This document shows positions 7,617 to 16,137 of a stretch of DNA of 32,464 nt, piece by piece. The position numbers were made by a program, and so were the translations under genes. Origin of the DNA: Burkholderiaceae bacterium (GTDB lineage: Bacteria > Pseudomonadota > Gammaproteobacteria > Burkholderiales > Burkholderiaceae_D). Positions within the stretch are counted from its first letter, which is position 1. Each line of letters opens with the position of its first letter. Location: NCBI GenBank assembly GCA_018882935.1, contig VERA01000024.1:1-32464 (forward strand), read 5' to 3'. The notes beneath the pieces are model-generated. The model was not told the origin of the DNA, did not search any database, and saw nothing but the letters and a program-made list of their open reading frames with translations.

Positions 7617-8789
7617 ATGAATTTCACGCTGGCGCACCGACTGCAAGACATTGCGCCGTTTCATGTCATGGAGATGATCAAGCGCGCCGGCGAAATGGAG
7701 CAGGCTGGGCGATCTGTCATCTACATGTGTATTGGTGAGCCGGATTTTGCGCCAGCCCCGGCGGTACTCGACGCTGCGCAACAGGCCTTGCTGCAAGGTG
7801 CCGCGCAGCGCTACACCGCCGCGCTTGGATTACAGTCATTGCGTGAGGCGATCTCGGCGCACTACCGAACGGCCTTGGGTGTGGATGTACCTGCCGCGCG
7901 TATCGTGATCACGGCAGGCGCTTCCGGCGCACTGCTGCTGGCCTCCGCCGCGCTGGTCGAGCGTGACGCAGAGGTGCTGATGCCGGATCCGAGCTATCCG
8001 TGCAATCGCCATTTCATCAGCGCATTCAATGGCCGACCCGTGCTGATACCGAGTGGTCCCGAGGACCGTTTCCAGCTCTCTGCCGCCATGGTGGCGGCGC
8101 ACTGGAATAGCCATACGCGTGGCGTGCTGCTCGCTTCGCCTTCCAACCCGACCGGCACCTCGATCACGCGTGATCAACTCACACAGACTGTAGCCGCGGT
8201 TCGGCAGCGCGGCGGCTTTAGCGTGGTCGATGAAATTTATCAGGGGCTGACTTACGACCATGCGCCATTCTCCGCGCTCGAGTTGGGCGAAGACATCGTG
8301 GTCATTAACAGCTTTTCAAAATATTTCAATTTAACTGGTTGGCGTCTCGGCTGGTTGGTGGTGCCACACGCACTCATGCCAGAGATTGAAAAGCTTGCGC
8401 AGAATTTCTACATCTGTCCGTCGAGCATGGCTCAGCATGCGGCGCTGGCCTGCTTCACGCCCGAGTCACTGGCAATTGCCGAGCAGCGGCGTGAAGAGAT
8501 GCGTCGTCGACGTGATTACTTGGTCCCCGCACTACAAACCTTGGGCTTCCACGTGCCAGTGGTTCCGGATGGCGCATTCTATGTGTACGCCGACTGCAGC
8601 CGTTTGACTGACGACGCCACCGGATTTTGCCGCGATGTTCTCGAGCGCACGGGTGTGGCACTCACGCCCGGCGTAGATTTTGGTGAAGTCGGTGCACACC
8701 GTTTCGTGCGCGTGTCGTATGCCACTTCCATGGCCAAGCTGGAACAAGCGATCAGCCGGTTGGCAGCTTACTTAGCGCCAGGCGCATAA
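7617..8789 (+). CDS. PLP-dependent class I/II aminotransferase
   Basis: This 390-residue fold type I aminotransferase has the usual order of motifs: GEPDF near residue 42, YTAALGLQSLREAISAHY, PSNPTG, DEIYQGL, and the PLP-lysine motif SFSKYFNLTGWRLGW with Lys235, followed by RVSYAT near the end with the carboxylate-binding Arg. It transfers an amino group between an amino acid and a 2-oxo acid in the cytoplasm. Sequence alone does not fix the substrate; aspartate, alanine or aromatic amino acids are all possible in this family. It follows nusB by 15 bases, as in many Burkholderiales, so it is probably in the same transcript. The terminator at 8797-8830 follows. Confidence 0.9.
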   Translation: MNFTLAHRLQDIAPFHVMEMIKRAGEMEQAGRSVIYMCIGEPDFAPAPAVLDAAQQALLQGAAQRYTAALGLQSLREAISAHYRTALGVDVPAARIVITAGASGALLLASAALVERDAEVLMPDPSYPCNRHFISAFNGRPVLIPSGPEDRFQLSAAMVAAHWNSHTRGVLLASPSNPTGTSITRDQLTQTVAAVRQRGGFSVVDEIYQGLTYDHAPFSALELGEDIVVINSFSKYFNLTGWRLGWLVVPHALMPEIEKLAQNFYICPSSMAQHAALACFTPESLAIAEQRREEMRRRRDYLVPALQTLGFHVPVVPDGAFYVYADCSRLTDDATGFCRDVLERTGVALTPGVDFGEVGAHRFVRVSYATSMAKLEQAISRLAAYLAPGA

Positions 8790-8796
8790 AAAGAAA

Positions 8797-8830
8797 ACGG
8801 CGCCGCTGCGTACCCCGCAGCAGGCGCCGT
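8797..8830. terminator. Rho-independent terminator between convergent genes
   Basis: ACGGCGCC (8797-8804) pairs with GGCGCCGT (8823-8830), continued by GCTGCG (8805-8810) with CGCAGC (8816-8821), around a short loop and one bulged A. On the minus strand the stem is followed by TTTTCTTTTT, so it is best suited to end the transglycosylase transcript. It lies 7 bases after the aminotransferase stop and may serve both genes. Confidence 0.85.
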
Positions 8831-8909
8831 AATTCGGCTTGAGTGTTACCGCTTTATTTTGTCATCGGCAAAGCCCGCATTGTGCGAGCTCGCGTTAAGC
8901 TGACGCGCG

Positions 8910-9788
8910 TTATGCAGGCTCTTGTTCAGCGTGTGAAACTACCGGTGCCGCATCTGCTTCACGAGCGGGCTCTGCCACTGGCGGAGGCGTGAACGTAGGA
9001 ACGCGCTTGCCAGCTGCAACTTGCTGCAGCTTGGCGTACTCGGCCAACACTTTGCCCGCGTAGCCGCCGTCGGTTTCCATATTGCCTGCACCCACATACA
9101 GTTTCAGGCCGCCCTGTACCGAGCCCGATACACGAATCATATCTTTCAGAATGCGTGCGCCGACCTGAATGTTGGCAACCGGGTTCAGTGCTGCGGTGGG
9201 GCCACCGTGATCATCAAACTTCTCGCGGTGAACACGCGACATCACCTGCATCAGGCCTTGCGCACCCATCGCGCTCTCGGCAAACGGGTTGAAGCGCGAC
9301 TCAATCGCCATCACCGCCAGAATCAGCAACGGGTCTAGCTTGACTGATCCGGCTGCTTCATAAGCCGCGCCGACCAGCAGCGTGCTCGCTGTGCCGGCGA
9401 TGCGGTAGCGCTTCGATAGCCACGCATTGACACGTTGCTGCTCAATGCTGAGGTTCGCACTTTGCTGCATGGCAGATACGTTCGCCAATTTCGGCTGCGG
9501 CAGTTCCAGCAGCTCTGCGAACGCGATCTCCTCTGCAGCAAGCTGCTCGTCAGCTGTGGCAGCGAACGGCGACAACTCTTTCAGGTCGTCTAGCAGCGAC
9601 GGCCGGAAAAACACCAGCGCAAGCGCTGCCAAGGCGGCCAACCCAATCAGGGCCAGCGTATGCCTGGCTGCCGCGAAGGCGACCCGGAATTTTTCGAGGA
9701 TACCCTCGGCATTACCAACACCATTTCGAACAAGTGGGGAGTTGCTTCCCGCACCGACCAACGCTGCGAATATGCGTCGATGATTCAT
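8910..9788 (-). CDS. Membrane-anchored lytic transglycosylase (SLT domain)
   Basis: The 292-residue product has a cytoplasmic N-terminus, one membrane helix (about residues 43-61, LALIGLAALAALALVFF), and then a periplasmic region. The SLT goose-lysozyme-like domain starts at about 140. The catalytic Glu163 sits in AIESRFNPFAESAMGAQGLMQVM, the family 1 transglycosylase signature. These enzymes cleave the MurNAc-GlcNAc bond of peptidoglycan to give 1,6-anhydro ends. The ATG at 9788 follows AGGAGG (9799-9794, minus strand) by 5 bases; a TTG one codon upstream is less likely. The start overlaps the stop of a 21-codon upstream ORF (TGATG). The C-terminal tail is rich in Ala, Pro and Glu. Confidence 0.88.
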   Translation of the reverse strand: MNHRRIFAALVGAGSNSPLVRNGVGNAEGILEKFRVAFAAARHTLALIGLAALAALALVFFRPSLLDDLKELSPFAATADEQLAAEEIAFAELLELPQPKLANVSAMQQSANLSIEQQRVNAWLSKRYRIAGTASTLLVGAAYEAAGSVKLDPLLILAVMAIESRFNPFAESAMGAQGLMQVMSRVHREKFDDHGGPTAALNPVANIQVGARILKDMIRVSGSVQGGLKLYVGAGNMETDGGYAGKVLAEYAKLQQVAAGKRVPTFTPPPVAEPAREADAAPVVSHAEQEPA

Positions 9789-9853
9789 CAAACCTCCTGA
9801 ATATCGCGGCCCTCAAAGCGCCTGGCAAAACACAAGTGCCTCATCCCGGTCAT
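9788..9853 (-). CDS. Possible 21-residue leader peptide coupled to the transglycosylase
   Basis: On the minus strand an ATG at 9853 opens a 21-codon frame that begins MTGMRHLCFA and ends RDIQEV. Its TGA (9790-9788) shares one base with the transglycosylase ATG (TGATG). A good Shine-Dalgarno AGGAG (9863-9859) lies 5 bases before the ATG. The transglycosylase's own ribosome-binding site lies inside the last codons. The Shine-Dalgarno is in the loop of a long hairpin and the ATG is in its upper stem. This arrangement suggests translational coupling. No similarity to a known leader peptide is recognised, and translation is not proven. Confidence 0.45.
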   Translation of the reverse strand: MTGMRHLCFARRFEGRDIQEV

Positions 9854-10379
9854 ACGCTCTCCTCTTAGCAGTATGACAAGTCCGCACTACAGTTTTGCCA
9901 GGCACTCTGAATTGAGGCCAATTGCAAGCGTGCTTCGTGCTTCAATTCACCGCGAAACAAAAACTCGTTTGTTTCTCTTGCACCCATGTTGCGGTGCATC
10001 GAGTACCCCCACAAACGCCGGTGTTGCCTTGCTGGTCGCCTGCACTTTCGGCCGGCTAACTCGGCAATCTTTTTTCGAGGATGAAAGGCTGACCCAGTTG
10101 CTGAACAATCTTTACAATCGCTCGCGGGTCCATCCTCGCGTTGACTTCTGATACACGGTCATCATCACTGACGACCTGCCGGGAAGGCCCCGACGTCTAA
10201 CGCTAAAAATTTTGGCGGATTGTAGGCAGGTGTTTATATCGAGTCAATACTGGAAACCTCAAGACATATAACCATTTGTTATGAAAATTCAGTTTCGCTG
10301 TAACAATATCCAGTAAAATCATTGAGTTGCCTTGCCTCTCGGGGCATTGGGTAGTTCATTTCAAAAATATCAATAATTC
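9792..10379. other. 588-bp divergent spacer between the transglycosylase gene and ubiD
   Basis: Besides the leader ORF and hairpin at 9788-9903, this spacer contains three more perfect stem-loops in a row: GAATTGA/TCAATTC (9909-9915 with 9942-9948), GAAACAAA/TTTGTTTC (9954-9961 with 9968-9975) and TGCACC/GGTGCA (9979-9984 with 9993-9998). The rest (about 10000-10310) shows nothing I can name. A possible -10 box for ubiD, TAAAAT, lies at 10314-10319. A 92-codon plus-strand frame (9873-10151) and a minus-strand frame ending at 10056 are not supported as genes. Confidence 0.6.
9820..9903 (-). promoter_or_regulatory. Long hairpin in the 5' leader of the transglycosylase gene
   Basis: Three nested perfect stems can form. 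GCCTGGCAAAAC (9820-9831) pairs with 9892-9903 (12 bp), AGTGC (9835-9839) with GCACT (9884-9888), and GTCATAC (9849-9855) with GTATGAC (9871-9877). Internal loops are ACA/ACA and 9/6 bases, and the apical loop is 15 bases. On the minus strand the apical loop reads with AAGAGGAGAG, the Shine-Dalgarno of the leader ORF. The structure ends 31 bases before the transglycosylase start codon. Confidence 0.75.
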
Positions 10380-11864
10380 ATGAAATATTCCGATCTGCGG
10401 GACTTTATTGCCAAACTGAAACAAGCTGGTGAGTTGTCAGAAGTATCACTGCCGGTATCGCCTGTGCTTGAAATGACCGAGTTGTGCGACCGCACATTGC
10501 GAGCGGGTGGCCCTGCATTACTGTTCAAAAATCCGACCGGTCACAGCATGCCGGTGCTCGGCAATTTATTCGGCACACCCAAAAGAGTAGCGCTCGGTAT
10601 GGGTGCATCTGATGTCGGCGAGCTACGGCGCATTGGTCATTTACTGTCGGCCCTGAAAGAGCCCGAGCCACCCAAGGGCTTACGCGATGTGATGGGCCTT
10701 GGTTCGTTGGTGAAGTCGGTGTGGGATATGGCGCCCAAAGAACTGCGCGCCGCGCCCTGCCAGGAGATTGTGTGGGAAGGCGCCGAGGTCGATCTTTCGC
10801 GCTTACCGATACAGCATTGCTGGCCGGGCGATATCGCGCCGCTGATTACCTGGGGCTTGGTCATTACCAAAGGCCCGCATAAGAAGCGACAAAACCTCGG
10901 TATATATAGACAGCAAGTGCTTGGCCCCAACAAACTTATCATGCGCTGGCTGGCGCATCGGGGCGGAGCGCTGGATTTTCGGGAGCACTGCCTGACGAAT
11001 CCCGGCAAGCCCTATCCGATCGCAGTAGCCTTGGGCGCTGACCCGGCCACTATATTAGGCGCGGTCACGCCGGTGCCTGACAGCCTCTCGGAGTATCAGT
11101 TTGCCGGGCTATTGCGCGGTAGCCGAACCGAGCTGGTCAAAGCCATCGGCAGCGAGCTGCGAGTACCTGCCTCGGCAGAGATCGTGCTGGAGGGGCATAT
11201 CTATCCTGACAATACCCACCCCACCGGCTATGCCCATGCGCTGGAGGGTCCATTCGGTGACCACACCGGCTACTACAATGAGCAGGACTGGTTCCCGGTA
11301 TTCACGGTCGACCGCATCACCATGCGACGCGACCCGATTTATCACTCAACCTATACCGGCAAGCCACCCGACGAGCCTGCTATTTTGGGTGTGGCCCTGA
11401 ACGAAGTGTTCGTGCCATTACTGCAGAAGCAATTTTCCGAGATAACCGATTTTTATTTGCCGCCCGAGGGCTGTAGCTACCGTATGGCGGTGGTGCAGAT
11501 GAAGAAGTCTTATCCTGGTCATGCCAAGCGCGTCATGTTTGGTGTCTGGAGCTTCCTGCGCCAGTTCATGTACACCAAGTTCATCGTGGTAGTGGATGAG
11601 GATGTTGATATTCGCGACTGGAAAGAAGTGATCTGGGCTATCACGACGCGGGTTGACCCGATACGTGACACCACCCTGGTCGACAACACACCGATTGATT
11701 ACCTTGACTTTGCATCACCGGTCAGCGGCTTAGGTAGCAAGATGGGTATTGACGCTACCAATAAATGGCCGGGTGAGACATCGCGTGAGTGGGGCAAAAC
11801 TATTGCGATGGATGATGATGTCAAACAACGTGTCGATGCGCTGTGGGAGTCATTGGGCTTTTGA
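10380..11864 (+). CDS. ubiD: 4-hydroxy-3-polyprenylbenzoate decarboxylase UbiD
   Basis: This 494-residue protein matches E. coli-type UbiD in length and in its motifs: [10 protein letters not shown] at the start, [18 protein letters not shown] and [11 protein letters not shown] in the middle, [11 protein letters not shown], and [12 protein letters not shown] ... [12 protein letters not shown] at the end. UbiD uses prenylated FMN (made by UbiX) to decarboxylate the ubiquinone precursor 3-octaprenyl-4-hydroxybenzoate. The [11 protein letters not shown] region lies in the conserved prFMN/active-site part. The ATG has no clear Shine-Dalgarno sequence; the start is chosen because MKYxDLRDF is the family N-terminus. 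The 4.5S RNA gene follows closely downstream. Confidence 0.95.
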   Translation: MKYSDLRDFIAKLKQAGELSEVSLPVSPVLEMTELCDRTLRAGGPALLFKNPTGHSMPVLGNLFGTPKRVALGMGASDVGELRRIGHLLSALKEPEPPKGLRDVMGLGSLVKSVWDMAPKELRAAPCQEIVWEGAEVDLSRLPIQHCWPGDIAPLITWGLVITKGPHKKRQNLGIYRQQVLGPNKLIMRWLAHRGGALDFREHCLTNPGKPYPIAVALGADPATILGAVTPVPDSLSEYQFAGLLRGSRTELVKAIGSELRVPASAEIVLEGHIYPDNTHPTGYAHALEGPFGDHTGYYNEQDWFPVFTVDRITMRRDPIYHSTYTGKPPDEPAILGVALNEVFVPLLQKQFSEITDFYLPPEGCSYRMAVVQMKKSYPGHAKRVMFGVWSFLRQFMYTKFIVVVDEDVDIRDWKEVIWAITTRVDPIRDTTLVDNTPIDYLDFASPVSGLGSKMGIDATNKWPGETSREWGKTIAMDDDVKQRVDALWESLGF

Positions 11865-11879
11865 GTTAGACTGCGCAGC

Positions 11880-11976
11880 GGCGGGCCCCTGCGCATTGTG
11901 GCGTGGTTAACCTGGTCAGGTCGGGAACGAAGCAGCCACAGCTACTTACCGCAAGTGCCGCAGACAAGGCTCGCCT
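11880..11976 (+). ncRNA. ffs: 4.5S signal recognition particle RNA (small bacterial type)
   Basis: The region from about 11911 to 11941 contains CTGGTCAGGTCGGGAACGAA and then GCAGCCA, the conserved apical domain of bacterial SRP RNA (GGTCAGG tetraloop region, GAA and AGCAGCCA). The ends pair: GGCGGGCC (11880-11887) with GGCTCGCC (11968-11975), with one G-U pair. The RNA is therefore about 97 nucleotides. It binds Ffh and directs cotranslational targeting of membrane proteins. Location directly before dnaX is normal in Betaproteobacteria. A TAGACT -10-like box lies at 11867-11872. Exact ends are estimated from the pairing. Confidence 0.93.
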
Positions 11977-12056
11977 CTTTCCTGCATCGCTGACCAGCCT
12001 CAGTCTCTATCAACCTGCACTGATAGTGCTCCGTAAGACGCGTGGGTGAGGTCGGG

Positions 12057-12062
12057 TAAAAT
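12057..12062 (+). promoter_or_regulatory. Possible -10 element for dnaX
   Basis: TAAAAT lies 43 bases before the dnaX start and downstream of ffs, the position expected for a separate dnaX-ybaB-recR promoter. The -35 region is not distinct. Confidence 0.35.
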
Positions 12063-12104
12063 CCTCGCTTACTCGCCGCTATTTCCACTGGAACCGCCAC
12101 GGAC

Positions 12105-13841
12105 ATGTCCTACCAGGTACTTGCCCGCAAATATCGCCCCAAAAACTTCGCCAGCCTGGTCGGGCAGGAGCATGTGGTGCGCGCGCTCACCCATGCGCTG
12201 GAGCAAAAACGCTTGCACCATGCGTATCTGTTCACCGGCACACGTGGGGTCGGCAAAACTACGCTCTCGCGTATTCTCGCCAAAGCGCTCAATTGTCAGG
12301 GTGCTGACGGTAACGGTGATATCACCGCGCAACCGTGCGGCGTGTGCGAGGCCTGCGTCGCGATTGATGCAGGGCGTTTTGTTGATTACATCGAGATGGA
12401 TGCCGCATCGAACCGCGGCGTCGATGAAATGGCGCAGCTACTTGAGCAGGCGGTGTATGCACCGTCCAATGCGCGCTTCAAGGTCTACATGATCGATGAA
12501 GTGCATATGCTGAGTAATCACGCATTCAACGCCATGCTCAAGACATTGGAAGAGCCACCGCCGCATATAAAATTTATTCTTGCGACGACTGACCCGCAAA
12601 AAATTCCGGTCACCGTATTGTCGCGCTGCATGCAATTCAACCTGAAGCAGATGCCACCCGGACAGATCGTCGCTCATCTGGAAAATATTCTCGGCCAAGA
12701 GAACATCAGCTTCGATTCACCGGCATTACGCTTACTCGCGCAGGGTGCGCAGGGCTCGATGCGCGATGCCTTGTCGCTCACCGATCAAGCGATCGCTTAT
12801 GCTGCAGGCACAGTCACTCTGGATGCGGTGCAGGGCATGTTGGGCTCGCTTGATCAGTCTTACTTGGTGCGGATGCTGGATGCGCTGGCGGTACACGACG
12901 CCAAAGCCCTGCTCGATATTGCCGATGAGATGGCAGCGCGCAGCCTTTCCTGGAGCAGCGCCTTGCAAGATCTTGGCACGCTGCTGAATCGCATTGCGAT
13001 TGCGCAGACCGTGCCCTCTGCTGTGCCGGATGATTTGCCGGAGCGCGACGATATTATTCGCCTTGCCCCGATGTTCTCGCCGGAAGATGTGCAGCTGTTT
13101 TATCAAATCGTGGTGCATGGTCGGCATGAACTAGGCTTGGCGCCCGATGAGTACTCGGGCTTTACCATGACGCTATTGCGCATGCTGGCGTTTGTACCGA
13201 TGAATGGCGGCGGTCAAACAGCGACTGCGCCGGAGGCAGGGGCGGCCCGTGCCTCAGCGCTTGCCGCTGTGCGAAGCACTAAACCGGCCTCCACCACATC
13301 AACGACAGCAGCAACGACAGCAGCAACGACAGCAGCAACGACAGCAGCAACGACAGCAGCAACGACAGCAGCAACGACCGTAGAAACAACTGCAGCAACC
13401 GTACAGGCGCCGGTAAATGGCGTTCAAAAGACGTCATTGCACTCGTCCCAGCGGACCTCGGTCAGTATCGATTGGCCAGTGCTGGTCAAGCAGCTTGCGC
13501 TGCGCGGTGTCGCAAGGCAGCTTGCGATGCAAAGCGAATTACTGACTTACGAAGACAATGACCAAGTAATCTCGGTTCGTATTCGCATACCGGTCGATAC
13601 CTTGTTATCAGCAGGTAGCAAAGACAAGCTCACCACCGCGCTTACTGAAAATCTTGGCAAGCCTGTACGTCTCGACACCGAGATTGGCGCGACCACCCAG
13701 ACCGCACATGCGGCGGATGTCGCTGGTGAGGCAGAGCGACAGCGGCATGCCGAACAAACACTCCAAGAAGATCCGTTTGTGCAGACGCTGATGAAAGAGT
13801 TTGGTGCCACCATCGTCCCGGGCTCAGTAAGACCGCAGTAG
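12105..13841 (+). CDS. dnaX: DNA polymerase III subunits gamma and tau
   Basis: DnaX is the clamp-loader ATPase that places the beta clamp and, as tau, couples polymerases to DnaB. The 578-residue protein has Walker A GTRGVGKTT (about 45-53), zinc-binding cysteines 64, 78, 81 and 84, DEVH at 131-134, TLEEPPPH and the sensor LSRCMQF; domain III follows to about 370. Residues about 400-424 are a Thr/Ala-rich linker made by a 12-bp repeat. The C-terminal tau-specific part is short. I see no E. coli-like slippery heptamer with a stem-loop near the gamma end, so a frameshift-made gamma form is not supported by sequence. Start MSYQVLARKYRP is standard. First gene of a dnaX-ybaB-recR operon. Confidence 0.95.
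   Translation: MSYQVLARKYRPKNFASLVGQEHVVRALTHALEQKRLHHAYLFTGTRGVGKTTLSRILAKALNCQGADGNGDITAQPCGVCEACVAIDAGRFVDYIEMDAASNRGVDEMAQLLEQAVYAPSNARFKVYMIDEVHMLSNHAFNAMLKTLEEPPPHIKFILATTDPQKIPVTVLSRCMQFNLKQMPPGQIVAHLENILGQENISFDSPALRLLAQGAQGSMRDALSLTDQAIAYAAGTVTLDAVQGMLGSLDQSYLVRMLDALAVHDAKALLDIADEMAARSLSWSSALQDLGTLLNRIAIAQTVPSAVPDDLPERDDIIRLAPMFSPEDVQLFYQIVVHGRHELGLAPDEYSGFTMTLLRMLAFVPMNGGGQTATAPEAGAARASALAAVRSTKPASTTSTTAATTAATTAATTAATTAATTAATTVETTAATVQAPVNGVQKTSLHSSQRTSVSIDWPVLVKQLALRGVARQLAMQSELLTYEDNDQVISVRIRIPVDTLLSAGSKDKLTTALTENLGKPVRLDTEIGATTQTAHAADVAGEAERQRHAEQTLQEDPFVQTLMKEFGATIVPGSVRPQ
13302..13378 (+). repeat. 12-bp coding tandem repeat in dnaX, six copies
   Basis: ACGACAGCAGCA is repeated six times without error from 13302 to 13373, plus a partial unit. 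Being 12 bp it keeps the frame and encodes repeated Thr-Thr-Ala-Ala in the flexible linker of DnaX. Perfect identity suggests recent expansion or active slippage; copy number may vary between strains. Confidence 0.95.
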
Positions 13842-13910
13842 CGGAGTGATCTGGCGAGTGACTTGCTTGAGCATTTTTAAACACATCTATTTATTTTCCA
13901 GGAGCGCACG

Positions 13911-14237
13911 ATGATGAAAGGCCAACTGGCCGGCCTGATGAAACAGGCGCAGGCAATGCAAGACAACATGAAGAAGATGCAGGAGCAGTTAGCCAGCGTC
14001 GAGGTTGAGGGCCAAGCCGGTGCCGGTATGGTGAAGGTCATCATGACCTGCAAAAACGATGTCAAGCGCGTCACCATTGATCCATCGCTGCTCGGCGATG
14101 ACAAAGACATGCTGGAAGACTTGGTCGCGGCGGCATTCAACGACGCCGTGCGCAAGGCCGAGGCAACATCACAAGAAAAAATGGCGGGTCTGACTGCTGG
14201 CCTGCCACTGCCGCCCGGGTTCAAGCTGCCATTCTGA
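13911..14237 (+). CDS. ybaB: Nucleoid-associated protein, YbaB/EbfC family
   Basis: This 108-residue protein reads [20 protein letters not shown] at the start, and ends [11 protein letters not shown], as in Burkholderiales YbaB proteins. The family forms dimers with a tweezer shape and binds DNA as a nucleoid-associated factor. [15 protein letters not shown] and the [16 protein letters not shown] helix are the family core. The start is preceded by CAGGAG (13901-13906). Located between dnaX and recR, the usual order, probably cotranscribed. Confidence 0.95.
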   Translation: MMKGQLAGLMKQAQAMQDNMKKMQEQLASVEVEGQAGAGMVKVIMTCKNDVKRVTIDPSLLGDDKDMLEDLVAAAFNDAVRKAEATSQEKMAGLTAGLPLPPGFKLPF

Positions 14238-14256
14238 TGGTGGCACGCTTTTCGAC

Positions 14257-14853
14257 GTGAAAACACCGTCCAGCCTCGAGATGCTGACCGAGGCCCTGCG
14301 CCGCCTGCCCGGTGTCGGCCCGAAATCTGCGCAGCGGATGGCGTATCACCTGATGCAGCATGATCGTGACGGTGCAGTGCAAATTGCGCGCGCGATGTCA
14401 CACGCAATCGAGCGACTGAAGCACTGCGCGCGTTGCCACACCTTTACCGAACATGAGCAGTGTGACACCTGTTGCGACGCTTCGCGCGACTCAACCCTGC
14501 TTTGCGTTGTTGAAAGCCCGGCCGACCAGCTAATGATCGAGCAAACGCTAACCTACAAGGGTTTGTATTTTGTGTTGATGGGCCACCTCTCACCGCTCGA
14601 CGGTATTGGCCCAAAAGATTTGCAGCTCGACCGGCTGATTGCACGTGCGACAGATGGTGTGGTGACTGAAGTCGTACTGGCGACAAATTTCACCAACGAA
14701 GGCGAGGCGACTGCGCACTACATTAGTGAAACGCTCAAGGCACGCGGCTTGAAAGTCTCGCGCCTCGCGCGCGGCGTACCTGTCGGCGGTGAACTGGAGT
14801 ATGTCGACGCTGGCACGATTGCGCGCGCCATGCTCGATCGACGTACTACCTGA
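14257..14853 (+). CDS. recR: Recombination mediator protein RecR
   Basis: RecR acts with RecO (and RecF) to load RecA on SSB-coated gapped DNA. The 198-residue protein has the N-terminal helix-hairpin-helix ([19 protein letters not shown], about 14-32), a zinc finger with cysteines 57, 60, 69 and 72, and a Toprim domain from about 80 ([15 protein letters not shown]) to 175, ending in the Walker B-like C-terminal segment. The start is a GTG at 14257; no upstream ATG fits the family length. It lies 19 bases after ybaB, third gene of the operon. Confidence 0.96.
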   Translation: MKTPSSLEMLTEALRRLPGVGPKSAQRMAYHLMQHDRDGAVQIARAMSHAIERLKHCARCHTFTEHEQCDTCCDASRDSTLLCVVESPADQLMIEQTLTYKGLYFVLMGHLSPLDGIGPKDLQLDRLIARATDGVVTEVVLATNFTNEGEATAHYISETLKARGLKVSRLARGVPVGGELEYVDAGTIARAMLDRRTT

Positions 14854-14868
14854 GCTAACTGCGCTGTT

Positions 14869-16116
14869 ATGCAAGAAGATAAGAAACCAACTGGTCCACT
14901 GGCGGGTATCAAGGTACTTGAACTCGGCACACTCATTGCCGGCCCGTTTTGCGCCCGTATGCTGGGCGAGTTTGGTGCTGATGTCATCAAGATTGAATCA
15001 CCACAAGGCGGCGATCCTATCCGTCAATGGCGCGTACTGAAAGACGGTAATTCATTGTGGTGGTCGGTACAGAGCCGCAATAAAAAAAGCATCACACTCA
15101 ATATGAAAGACAGTCGCGCGCAGGAAATCGCGCGTCGTCTTGCGCTTGACGCAGACATCATCATAGAAAACTACCGCCCCGGCGTATTAGAAAAATGGGG
15201 TCTGGGCTATGAGCAGTTAAAGGCGATTAATCCTGCGCTGATTATGGTGCGACTGTCCGGCTACGGGCAAACAGGGCCGATGCGTGATGCCCCCGGTTTC
15301 GGTGCGATCGGTGAGTCCATGGGCGGTATTCGTTATGTATCAGGCCACCCTGATCGCCCGCCGGTGCGCATCGGTATTTCGATTGGTGATTCAATTGCAT
15401 CGCTCCATGGCGCGATGGGTGCGTTGATGGCGCTGCGTCATCGTGATGTGACTGGTGGGCGTTGGAACGGGCAAACCGGCGAGGCATGCAAGGCAGGGCA
15501 GGGCCAGATGGTGGATGTCGCCTTGTATGAGGCGGTATTTAACATGATGGAGTCTCTCGTACCCGAGTATGACCACGCAGGTGTCGTGCGCGAACGTACC
15601 GGCGGTGCTTTGCCCGGTATTGTTCCTTCCAACACCTACACCACGGCGGACGGTGAGAACATTGTGATTGCAGGTAATGGTGATGCGATTTTCAAGCGGC
15701 TGATGAGCGCGATTGGTCGTGACGATATGGCGAATGACCCTCAGCTCGCTAACAATGCCGGCCGCGTTCCTCGCACTCAAGAAATTGACGAGGCCATTCA
15801 GACTTGGTGCAGTACCCAGCGCATCGGTGCTGCATTAGCTCTTCTTCAGGCAGCCGATGTGCCGGTATCCAAAATCTACTCGGTGCGCGACATGCTGCAA
15901 GACCCGCAGTTTTTAGCGCGCCAGATGTTCGAGCAGCACCTGTTCAACGACGGTACGCCAATCAAGCTACCGGCAGTCACGCCCAAGTTATCCGAAACTC
16001 CGGGCGGCACGCGCTGGATCGGGCCGGCCTTGGGTGAGCATACCGACGATGTGCTCACTGCGCTCGGCTACAGTGCTGAACAGATCGCCGCACTGCGAGA
16101 AGACGGGGTGTTGTAG
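14869..16116 (+). CDS. Family III CoA-transferase (CaiB/BaiF type)
   Basis: The 415-residue protein has the knotted family III CoA-transferase layout: GIKVLELGTLIAGPFCARMLGEFGADVIKIE at the N-terminus, the LSGYGQTGPMRDAPGFGAIGESMGG motif, and GISIGDSIASLHGAMGAL with the likely catalytic Asp174 that forms the aspartyl-CoA thioester. Such enzymes move CoA from an acyl-CoA to a carboxylic acid. Substrates cannot be read from the sequence; formyl-CoA, succinyl-CoA and carnitine-type acceptors all occur in this family. It begins 15 bases after recR, so it may be cotranscribed, but a functional link is not apparent. Confidence 0.9.
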   Translation: MQEDKKPTGPLAGIKVLELGTLIAGPFCARMLGEFGADVIKIESPQGGDPIRQWRVLKDGNSLWWSVQSRNKKSITLNMKDSRAQEIARRLALDADIIIENYRPGVLEKWGLGYEQLKAINPALIMVRLSGYGQTGPMRDAPGFGAIGESMGGIRYVSGHPDRPPVRIGISIGDSIASLHGAMGALMALRHRDVTGGRWNGQTGEACKAGQGQMVDVALYEAVFNMMESLVPEYDHAGVVRERTGGALPGIVPSNTYTTADGENIVIAGNGDAIFKRLMSAIGRDDMANDPQLANNAGRVPRTQEIDEAIQTWCSTQRIGAALALLQAADVPVSKIYSVRDMLQDPQFLARQMFEQHLFNDGTPIKLPAVTPKLSETPGGTRWIGPALGEHTDDVLTALGYSAEQIAALREDGVL

Positions 16117-16137
16117 GTCGAATACGAATTCGCTGGT

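Noticed and set aside
10056-10133. 25-codon minus-strand frame starting MDPRAIVKIVQQLGQ
   Set aside because: It looks protein-like and stays open upstream without another start codon, so it might be a gene remnant. It has no ribosome-binding site or homologue I recognise, so it is not annotated.
9873-10151. 92-codon plus-strand frame in the spacer before ubiD
   Set aside because: It has no ribosome-binding site, an unlikely composition, and runs through several perfect hairpins that better explain the sequence.
13200-13500. Programmed frameshift site for a dnaX gamma product
   Set aside because: No A-rich slippery heptamer followed by a strong hairpin is present; the only A-runs lie in conserved coding sequence much earlier.
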